From Derxia lacustris (GTDB lineage: Bacteria; Pseudomonadota; Gammaproteobacteria; Burkholderiales; Burkholderiaceae_E), in assembly GCF_002105195.1 (NCBI RefSeq), contig NZ_MUHU01000025.1, positions 372,001 to 436,000 of the forward strand: a stretch of DNA of 64,000 nt, given 5' to 3'. Position numbers and translations under genes: made by a program. Shown here piece by piece: positions 57,214 through 64,000 of the stretch. Below the pieces are notes generated by a model that made no database searches, was not told where the DNA came from, and was given only the letters and a program-made list of their open reading frames with translations. Position 1 is the first letter of the stretch, and the number at the start of each line of letters is the position of its first letter.

Positions 57214-59538
57214 ATGAACATGCTTTCAGCCCAGGAAGTCGGCATCGCCGACCTGCTCAAGACCGGCCAGACGCTCAAGCAATTCCGCGACGGCGTGCTC
57301 GACCGGACCAAGAAGACCGGCCATTACAACGGCCTCGAAAAGCTCGAACTGCGCGAGCGCGACCCGATCGGCTACGAGAAGCTTTTCAGCAAGCTGCGCG
57401 GCGGTCTGGTGCACGCCCGCGAGACCGCCAAGAAGATCGCCGCCTCGCCCATCGTCGAGCAGGAAGGCGAGCTGTGCTTCACGCTCTACAACGCGGCCGG
57501 CGACTGCGTGCTCACGTCGACCGGCATCATCATCCACGTCGGCACGATGGGCGCGGCGATCAAGTACATGATCGAGAACGACTGGGAAACCAACCCCGGC
57601 ATCAAGCCCGGCGACATGTTCACCAACAACGATTGCGCGATCGGCAACGTGCACCCCTGCGACATCGCGACCATCGTGCCGATCTTCGCGCACGGCAAGC
57701 TGATCGGCTGGGTCGGCGGCGTGACCCATGTGATCGACACCGGCGCGGTGACGCCCGGCTCGATGTCGACCGGCCAGGTGCAACGCTTCGGCGACGGCTA
57801 CATGATTACCTGCCGCAAAACCGGCATCAACGACACACCTTTGCGCGACTGGCTGCATGAATCGCAGCGCTCGGTGCGCACGCCCAAGTACTGGATCCTC
57901 GACGAGCGCACCCGCATCGCCGGCTGCCACATGATCCGTGACCTGATCGAGGAGGTGATCGACGAGGTCGGCCTCGACGACTACGAGCGCTTCGCCTACG
58001 AGGTGATCGAGGAAGGCCGGCGCGGGCTCAACACGCGCATCAAGGCGATGACGATGCCGGGCATCTACCGCAAGGTGGCCTTCGTCGATGTGCCCTATGC
58101 GCATCCCGACGTGCAGACCTCGTCGGCGTTCGCCAAGCTCGACTCGATCATGCATTCGCCGGTCGAGATGGAGATCCGCGCCGACGCCACCTGGCGGCTC
58201 GATTTCGAGGGCGCGAGCCGCTGGGGCTGGCATTCGTACAACGCGCATCAGGTGGCGTTCACGAGCGGCATCTGGGTGATGATGACCCAGACCCTGGTGC
58301 CGACCCAGCGCATCAACGACGGCGCCTACTACGGCACCGAATTCCATCTGCCCAAGGGCGGCTGGATGAATCCCGACGACCGCCGCACCGGCCATGCCTA
58401 TGCCTGGCACTTCCTGGTGTCGGCCTGGACCACGATGTGGCGCGGCCTCGGCCAGGCCTACTTCAGCCGCGGCTATCTCGAAGAGGTGAACGCCGGCAAT
58501 GCCAACACCAGCAACTGGTTGCAGGGCGGCGGCATCAACCAGGACGGCGACATCCACGCGGTCAACAGCTTCGAGGCGTCGTCTTGCGGCACCGGTGCCA
58601 GCGCGATCAAGGACGGCCTCAACCATGCCGCCGCGATCTGGAATCCCGAAGGCGACATGGGCGACATCGAGATCTGGGAGATGGCCGAACCGCTGCTCTA
58701 TCTGGGCCGCAACGTGAAGGCCAATTCGGGCGGCTACGGCAAGTACCGCGGCGGCTGCGGCTTCGAGACGCTGCGCATGGTCTGGAAGGCGCAGGACTGG
58801 ACCATGTTCTTCATGGGCAACGGCTACATGAACAGCGACTGGGGAATGATGGGCGGCTATCCGCCCGCCACCGGCTATCGCTTCGAGGCGCACAAGACCG
58901 GCCTGCAGTACCGCATCGCCAACGGCGAGAGCCTGCCGCTCGGGGCCGACACCAATCCCGACTTCCCCGACTACGAGAACCATCTCAACGAAGGGGCGAC
59001 GGTCAAGCGCGACCAGCAGTGCATGACGACCGAGGACTGCTACTCGAACTACGACCTCTACCTCAACTACCTGCGCGGCGGCCCGGGCTTCGGCGATCCG
59101 CTCGACCGCGAGATCGAGTCGATCCAGAAGGACCTGAACAACGGCTTCCTGCTGCCCGAGTTCGCGCAGAAGGTGCACGGCGCGGTGGCCACGAAGGACG
59201 GCAACGGCCAGTGGACCGTCGATGCGAAGCAGACCGCGCAGCAGCGGCTGCAAATCCGCAAGGAGCGGCTGGCGCGCTCGGTGCCGGTGGCCGACTGGAT
59301 GAAGCAGGAGCGCGAACGCATCCTGCTCAAGGACGCGTCGCCGCAGGTGCAGCACATGTTCGCCACCAGCTTCGGGCTGTCGCAGAAGTTCGAGAACGGC
59401 TTCCGCAAGTTCTGGGATCTGCCCGCCAGCTGGACCCTGCGCGAGGAAGACCTCGGCGTGCCGTCCTACGGTTCGAAGTACCGCATGGACCTGTCGAAGA
59501 TGCCCGATGTCCACACCGTCGTTCTCGTCGAGGAGTGA
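57214..59538 (+). CDS. acxB: Acetone carboxylase alpha subunit
   Basis: Hydantoinase-B-type subunit that carries the metal-containing carboxylation centre. The 774-residue length matches AcxB. Family-like blocks include EQEGELCFTLYNAAGDCV, TNNDCAIGNVHPCDIATIVP, GGVTHVIDTGAVTPGS and SGGYGKYRGGCGFET. The start has a strong AAGGAGCC ribosome site ten bases after acxA, and acxC begins five bases after its stop, so subunits are made in step. The enzyme forms a large complex with AcxA and AcxC and normally uses manganese. Confidence 0.92.
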   Translation: MNMLSAQEVGIADLLKTGQTLKQFRDGVLDRTKKTGHYNGLEKLELRERDPIGYEKLFSKLRGGLVHARETAKKIAASPIVEQEGELCFTLYNAAGDCVLTSTGIIIHVGTMGAAIKYMIENDWETNPGIKPGDMFTNNDCAIGNVHPCDIATIVPIFAHGKLIGWVGGVTHVIDTGAVTPGSMSTGQVQRFGDGYMITCRKTGINDTPLRDWLHESQRSVRTPKYWILDERTRIAGCHMIRDLIEEVIDEVGLDDYERFAYEVIEEGRRGLNTRIKAMTMPGIYRKVAFVDVPYAHPDVQTSSAFAKLDSIMHSPVEMEIRADATWRLDFEGASRWGWHSYNAHQVAFTSGIWVMMTQTLVPTQRINDGAYYGTEFHLPKGGWMNPDDRRTGHAYAWHFLVSAWTTMWRGLGQAYFSRGYLEEVNAGNANTSNWLQGGGINQDGDIHAVNSFEASSCGTGASAIKDGLNHAAAIWNPEGDMGDIEIWEMAEPLLYLGRNVKANSGGYGKYRGGCGFETLRMVWKAQDWTMFFMGNGYMNSDWGMMGGYPPATGYRFEAHKTGLQYRIANGESLPLGADTNPDFPDYENHLNEGATVKRDQQCMTTEDCYSNYDLYLNYLRGGPGFGDPLDREIESIQKDLNNGFLLPEFAQKVHGAVATKDGNGQWTVDAKQTAQQRLQIRKERLARSVPVADWMKQERERILLKDASPQVQHMFATSFGLSQKFENGFRKFWDLPASWTLREEDLGVPSYGSKYRMDLSKMPDVHTVVLVEE

Positions 59539-59543
59539 GCCCC

Positions 59544-60050
59544 ATGACCACCTACACCACCGATCAGGTCCGCAATCTCGTCGACGGCAAGCTCGACTGG
59601 GACACCACGCTGCGCATGCTGTCGATGCCGAAGGACGCCGAGCGCTTCCAGCAGTACATCGAGGTGCTGCAGAAGAAGCTCGACTGGGACGACCGCGTCG
59701 TGCTGCCGCTCGGGCCGCACCTCTACATCGTGCAGCGCGCCGACACCAAGCAATGGCGCGTCAAATGCGACTGCGGCCACGAGTTCTGCGGCTGGCGCGA
59801 GAACTGGAAGCTGTTCGCCCATGTGTACGTGCGCGACAGCGACGAGGCGATGAGCGAGGTCTATCCCAGGCTGATGGGGCCGGACACGAAGTGGCAGGTC
59901 TACCGCGAGTACATCTGCCCGCAGTGCGCCACGCTGCATGACGTGGAAGCGCCCACGCCCTGGTACCCGGTGCTGCACGACTTCGAGCCCGACATCGACG
60001 CCTTCTACAAGGACTGGGTGAAGCTGCCGCTGCCCGAGCGCGTGGACTGA
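59544..60050 (+). CDS. acxC: Acetone carboxylase gamma subunit
   Basis: The 168-residue small subunit. It has two metal-binding Cys pairs, KCDCGHEFCGW near residue 76 and CPQCATLHDVEAPTPWYP near 125, which fit the zinc-binding fold of acetone carboxylase gamma. The N-terminus (TDQVRNLVDGKLDWDTTLRM) and C-terminus (FYKDWVKLPLPERVD) match the family as I recall it. It ends the operon and is followed by a strong hairpin. Confidence 0.92.
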   Translation: MTTYTTDQVRNLVDGKLDWDTTLRMLSMPKDAERFQQYIEVLQKKLDWDDRVVLPLGPHLYIVQRADTKQWRVKCDCGHEFCGWRENWKLFAHVYVRDSDEAMSEVYPRLMGPDTKWQVYREYICPQCATLHDVEAPTPWYPVLHDFEPDIDAFYKDWVKLPLPERVD

Positions 60051-60080
60051 GCCCGAGGCGTTCGAAATCCGGACGCCCAT

Positions 60081-60121
60081 CGAACGCCCGACCGGCCGAT
60101 TTTCGGTCGGTCGGGCGTTCG
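60081..60121 (+). terminator. Large hairpin after acxC
   Basis: CGAACGCCCGACCG (60081-60094) pairs perfectly with CGGTCGGGCGTTCG (60108-60121); the inner bases CCGA/TCGG extend it around a TTT loop. It lies 31 bases past the acxC stop. A T tract is lacking, but the strength suggests a terminator or 3' stabiliser separating acxABC from the regulator. Confidence 0.7.
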
Positions 60122-60330
60122 CGTGCCTGCTGTGCACCCGCCGGACGCCGGCTGGCGCCGCTCTTGCACGCAGGCCCTCCCGCAGCGCGCTCCGCGAACT
60201 CCCGGCTTGTCGGCCGCGCGGGCGCAATGCACCCTCGCCTGCCCCGCGTCAGCGCGGACGACGGCGCGTACCGGCCCCGACCACGAAGGGCCGGACGCAT
60301 GGAGACCATCAAGCGAAGGAGGCGCGAGCC

Positions 60331-62481
60331 ATGTTCTCGAACCCCGACAACGACGCGCTCGTCATGACCGCGTGGGAATGCCTGCTGCGCGGCGATCTGC
60401 CCGCGGCGCCCGCGCCCCGGCCCATCGTCGGCGGCTCGTGGCGGCGCTGCCTCGACCTGAAGGTGGACCCGGGCCGTTGCGGCGGCCCCGAGCCGATCGC
60501 CGCCGGCCGGCTCGATGCGCTGCGGCAGTCGAATGCCGAACTGCTCGACATGGCCGCGCCGGTACTGGTCGATGCGCATGCGCTGCTGGCCGGCACCGAC
60601 ACCATGCTGGCGCTGGCCGATGTCAGCGGGACCATCCTCAAGCTCGAAGGCGACACCGGCACCATGGGCAGCGCCGAGTCGATCCATCTGCTGCCGGGCG
60701 TGACCTGGAGCGAGGTGATCTGCGGCACCAACGCCATCGGCACCGCGCTTGCGGTCGGCGAGCCGGTGCAGATCCATTCGGCCGAGCATTACTGCGAAGG
60801 CATCAAGCGCTGGACCTGCTCGGCGACCGTCATCCGCCATCCGCTCGATGGCGAAATCCTCGGCGTGGTCGATGTGTCGGGGCTGTCGGAGAGCTATAGC
60901 CGGCACAGCCTGGCGCTGGTGGTGACGACCGCCAACCGCATCGCCGGGCGCATCGCGGCGCGCGAGATGGAGCTGCGCTATCGCCTGCTCGACCGCGCGG
61001 TGCCGCTGCTGGCGGCGTCGCAGCGCGACGGCGTGATGGTGTTCGACCGGCGCGGCTATCCCATCAAGACCAATGCCGGCGCCCAGGCCCTGGCCGGCGG
61101 CGAGAACTGGTGGCGCGCCGGCGGCGGACGCATCGGCGCGCTGAGCTTTGCCGGCACGCCGGCGCCCGCCGGCGCGCTGCCCGACTGGATCGATCCGGAC
61201 CGCGTGCAGCCGGTGCTGGAGGGCGGCGAGCGCATCGGCACGCTGGTCACGCTGCCGGCGCCGGGCGGCCAGCGCCGGCCGGTCGGTGCCGGACTGTCGT
61301 CATGGCTTGGCGAGGCGGCGGCGCTGTGTCGCGGCGATGCCCGCGACGGCGATGGGCGACGCGGCACTGGCACGACGCCCGCCCGGTCGGCCGGCGCGGC
61401 GCCCGACCCGTCCGACGCCAGCGCGCCCGCCGACGAAGCCACGCCGGCCGGCTTCGAGCACATCGTCGCGCGCGACCCGGCCATGCGCGAGGCGGTGGCG
61501 CGCGCCAGCCAGCTCGCCGCCGCGCGCGTGCCGGTGCTGCTGCTCGGCGAGACAGGCGTGGGCAAGGAGGAGTTCGCCCAGGGCATCCACCGCGCCAGCG
61601 CCGGGCGCGACGGCGCCTTCGTGGCGGTGAATTGCGGCGGCCTGTCGCGCGAGCTGCTGGCGAGCGAGCTGTTCGGCTATGCCGAGGGCGCGTTCACCGG
61701 CGCGCGGCGCGGCGGCATGGTCGGCAAGTTCGAGGCCGCGAACGGCGGCACGCTGTTCCTCGACGAACTCGGCGAGATGCCGCTCGACCTGCAACCGCAT
61801 CTGCTGCGCGTGCTGGAGCGCGGCGAGATCCACCGGCTCGGCGAGAACCAGCCGCGCCGGGTGTCGTTCCGGCTGGTGGCCGCGACCCACCGCGATCTGC
61901 GCCGCGAGGTGGCCGAGGGCCGCTTCCGCATGGACCTGTTCTATCGCGTGGCCGTCACCAGCGTGCAGATTCCGCCGCTGCGCGCGCGGCATGCCGACCT
62001 GCATGCGCTGGTCGGGCACTTCCTGGCCCGCTTCGCGCGCGAGCACGGCAGTGGCGCCTGCCGGCTCGATCCGGCGGTGCTGGCGGCGCTGGCCGCGCAC
62101 GACTGGCCCGGCAATGTGCGCGAGCTGCGCAACGTGGTCGAAGGATTGGTGCTGATGGCGCGCGGGCCGGTGATCGGCCCCGACGCGCTGCCGCCGGAAT
62201 GGCGCGCCGCCGTCCTGGGTGGCGCCGACGACCGGGGCGGTGCCGCCACGGGCCCGCAGCGCGCCGGCACCGAGGAGCCCGCGCTCGCCGGCACCCGGCT
62301 CGACGCCGCCGAATGCGGCGCGATCCGCGACATGCTGGTCGCCACGCAGGGCAACCTCACCCAGGCCGCGCGCCGGCTCGGCATCGCCAAGAGCACGCTC
62401 TACGCCAAGCTGCACAAGTACGGGCTCGATGCCGGTCGGGCCACGGCGCGCGGCACCGGCACCGACGGCGCCATGCCCTGA
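60331..62481 (+). CDS. acxR: Sigma-54-dependent GAF-AAA-Fis activator of acetone metabolism
   Basis: A 716-residue activator of the AcoR/AcxR type. An N-terminal region and GAF-like sensor (about residues 70-205, including [20 protein letters not shown]) are followed by an AAA+ domain with Walker A GETGVGKE near 405, GAFTGA near 453 and Walker [11 protein letters not shown] near 475. A Fis-type helix-turn-helix follows at the C-terminus ([20 protein letters not shown] near 676). It probably responds to acetone or a related ketone and drives the sigma-54 promoter at 54948. ATG 60331 has an AAGGAGGCG ribosome site. The assignment to acetone rests on its place behind acxABC. Confidence 0.88.
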   Translation: MFSNPDNDALVMTAWECLLRGDLPAAPAPRPIVGGSWRRCLDLKVDPGRCGGPEPIAAGRLDALRQSNAELLDMAAPVLVDAHALLAGTDTMLALADVSGTILKLEGDTGTMGSAESIHLLPGVTWSEVICGTNAIGTALAVGEPVQIHSAEHYCEGIKRWTCSATVIRHPLDGEILGVVDVSGLSESYSRHSLALVVTTANRIAGRIAAREMELRYRLLDRAVPLLAASQRDGVMVFDRRGYPIKTNAGAQALAGGENWWRAGGGRIGALSFAGTPAPAGALPDWIDPDRVQPVLEGGERIGTLVTLPAPGGQRRPVGAGLSSWLGEAAALCRGDARDGDGRRGTGTTPARSAGAAPDPSDASAPADEATPAGFEHIVARDPAMREAVARASQLAAARVPVLLLGETGVGKEEFAQGIHRASAGRDGAFVAVNCGGLSRELLASELFGYAEGAFTGARRGGMVGKFEAANGGTLFLDELGEMPLDLQPHLLRVLERGEIHRLGENQPRRVSFRLVAATHRDLRREVAEGRFRMDLFYRVAVTSVQIPPLRARHADLHALVGHFLARFAREHGSGACRLDPAVLAALAAHDWPGNVRELRNVVEGLVLMARGPVIGPDALPPEWRAAVLGGADDRGGAATGPQRAGTEEPALAGTRLDAAECGAIRDMLVATQGNLTQAARRLGIAKSTLYAKLHKYGLDAGRATARGTGTDGAMP

Positions 62482-62573
62482 TCGCCGCGCTGGCGGTCCG
62501 CCCGGAAAACATCCTGCTTGTGACCTGCGCCGGCGCGCCGGAAAGTGCGCCATCCCCCTGTCACGAGCCAGCG

Positions 62574-64000
62574 ATGTCCGATTCCGCGCCGCCCGATTCT
62601 CCCGCCGCCGACGCGCCCGATGCCAAGCTGGCCGGCGCGCTGCTCGAGACCGCCAACAGCGCCTCGCAGAGCGTGGCGGTGCTGCACTTCACCTTCATGG
62701 CGGTGTGCGCCTACCTGCTGCTGGTGGTCATCGGCACGACCGACATGCATCTGCTGCTCGGCCGCAGCGTGCCGCTGCCGGTGGTGAACCAGGAGGTGCC
62801 GATCGTCGCGTTCTACGCGCTGTCGCCCTATCTGCTCACGCTGCTGCACTTCAACCTGCTGCTTCAGTTCCAGCTGCTGTCGCGCAAGCTCTATGCGTTC
62901 GATGCGGCGGCCGGTCCGCGCGGCCACGATCCGGGCAGCCTGCGCGACCGGCTGCATGTCTTTCCCTACAGCTATCTGCTGGCCGGCGACATGACGCCGC
63001 TGGTGCGCAACCTCACCGCGCATGTGGTCGCCATCACGCTGATCGCGCTGCCGGTGGTCACGCTGTTCGCGATGCAGATCCGCTTCCTCGGCTATCAGTC
63101 GGCGGTGGTCACCACGGCGCAGCGGGTGGCGCTGTGGATCGACCTGATCCTGGTCATCGCCATGTGGCCGGTCATCATGGACAAGCGCGACCGCTGGCTG
63201 CACTGGTGGCATGAGCTGTTCGCGCAGCTGCGGCTCGGGCCGGTGGGCTGGACCGCGTATGCGCTGCTGCTGCTCGGGCTGATGCTGGTGCTGTTCGGCG
63301 GCGATTACGTCTGCGTGCGCGTGGGCGTGCTGACGATGTTTGCCGCGATGGCGCTGGCGCTGGTGCGGCCGCTCGGCGAGCGCGGCCCGCGGGCGCTGTG
63401 CGCGCGGCTGCTGCCCACGCTGCTGTGGGCGTTGAGCGCCGCCGTGCTGCTGCACTTCACGCCGCTGTTCGGCCATTGGGCCCAGTCGATGCCGACCCAG
63501 GTGTTCGCCATCGCGCTCGTCGTGCTGCTCGGTGCGCCGTGGATCTTCTTCTGGCGCAGCGGCCTGCCTTGCGGCGGCGTGGTACTGGCCGGTTTCTGCA
63601 CGCTTCAGCTGCTGCTGCCGCAGGCCGTCACTACCGAAGGCGAGCTGATGGCGCGCTGGCCGGGCTGGCTGGCGGTGCATCTGGGCCATGCGCCGGTCGA
63701 GGCCGGCGACACGCCGGGCGCCAGCACCTCGCCGAGCTGCCCGGCGGCGCGCGCGGCCGAGGTCGAGGACCTGCTGCGCTACCGGCCGCCGCGCATCTTC
63801 GACCGCGCGGTGGCGCGCGCCGACTGGTGCCGGCGCGAAGGCTGGTCGGTGCTGTCCTGCGATGTGCTCGAAGGCATGCGCCGGCTCGATCTGCGCGAGC
63901 AGGCGCTGTTCGCCCAGCCGCTCGATCCGGCCACGCTGACCGAACTGCGCCGCGACAGCTGGACCACGCCGGCCGCCTGGGACAGCGCCCAGAGCCGGGT
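62574..64000 (+). CDS. Large membrane protein resembling pentapeptide-repeat proteins (partial, runs off window)
   Basis: From ATG 62574 the frame stays open to the end of the window (475 codons). It starts MSDSAPPDSPAADAPDAKLA. It has several hydrophobic helices, including VLHFTFMAVCAYLLLVVIG, LLHFNLLLQFQLLSRKL, and four to five more up to about 63600. A soluble part begins RRLDLREQALFAQPLDPATL, which in similar proteins precedes pentapeptide repeats. The repeats themselves would lie beyond the window, so the family call is from memory and moderate. No function can be assigned. It is in the same direction as acxR, 92 bases downstream. Confidence 0.5.
   Translation, partial: MSDSAPPDSPAADAPDAKLAGALLETANSASQSVAVLHFTFMAVCAYLLLVVIGTTDMHLLLGRSVPLPVVNQEVPIVAFYALSPYLLTLLHFNLLLQFQLLSRKLYAFDAAAGPRGHDPGSLRDRLHVFPYSYLLAGDMTPLVRNLTAHVVAITLIALPVVTLFAMQIRFLGYQSAVVTTAQRVALWIDLILVIAMWPVIMDKRDRWLHWWHELFAQLRLGPVGWTAYALLLLGLMLVLFGGDYVCVRVGVLTMFAAMALALVRPLGERGPRALCARLLPTLLWALSAAVLLHFTPLFGHWAQSMPTQVFAIALVVLLGAPWIFFWRSGLPCGGVVLAGFCTLQLLLPQAVTTEGELMARWPGWLAVHLGHAPVEAGDTPGASTSPSCPAARAAEVEDLLRYRPPRIFDRAVARADWCRREGWSVLSCDVLEGMRRLDLREQALFAQPLDPATLTELRRDSWTTPAAWDSAQSR

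Overview
The window looks like a chromosome segment from a high-GC Betaproteobacterium, probably of the order Burkholderiales. The evidence is the dnaA-dnaN-gyrB order at the left end, Burkholderiales-like DnaA and GyrB proteins, and strongly G/C-ending codons in most genes. No ribosomal RNA or tRNA gene and no CRISPR array is visible, so the taxonomic call rests on protein character only.

Left end (1-5.95 kb): replication-initiation genes dnaA, dnaN and gyrB, with a 530-base dnaA-dnaN spacer that carries DnaA boxes in two degenerate tandem copies (probable oriC). Region 6.18-13.35 kb: a compact six-gene accessory cassette with a less G/C-biased base composition. It encodes a sigma-like regulator, an unrecognised partner protein, an ImmA/IrrE-metallopeptidase fused to a UvrD helicase and an Fe-S nuclease-like domain, a triple ubiquitin-like-repeat protein, an E1/ThiF-like adenylyltransferase and a small zinc-binding DUF6527-type protein. 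This resembles a bacterial ubiquitin-like conjugation system coupled to a DNA-processing and proteolytic-sensing module; anti-phage defence is the most likely role. A decayed IS256-family insertion sequence (13.37-14.75 kb) lies directly at its right border, followed by a frameshifted hybrid histidine kinase.

Region 17-23 kb is a complete RNA-repair locus: divergent RtcR activator, Rsr (Ro60-like), a YrlA-type Y RNA with a circularly permuted tRNA-like module, RtcB ligase and RtcA cyclase, driven by a recognisable sigma-54 promoter. It is followed by a 480-base gene-free stretch rich in DnaA-box-like sequences. Region 23.5-53.6 kb is mainly ordinary chromosome: small hypothetical genes, a frameshifted alpha/beta hydrolase, a MASE1 sensor kinase, metallophosphoesterase and lipid-kinase-like pair, KefB-like antiporter with NhaR, Bax-inhibitor-like and TerC membrane proteins, an RcnB-like protein, a sirtuin, a cation-diffusion transporter, a secreted GDSL esterase, a chemoreceptor, a cyanuric-acid-hydrolase-family enzyme, rhomboid protease, Kup potassium transporter, a YhcG/DUF1016 nuclease, thioesterase, FolE and pyruvate carboxylase.

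Right end (53.8-64 kb): an acetone-carboxylase operon (beta, alpha, gamma subunits) behind a near-perfect sigma-54 promoter, with an aldo/keto reductase upstream and its GAF-AAA-Fis sigma-54 activator downstream. The window ends inside a large membrane protein resembling pentapeptide-repeat proteins. Two separate sigma-54 circuits (RtcR/RNA repair and AcxR/acetone) are therefore present in this window.
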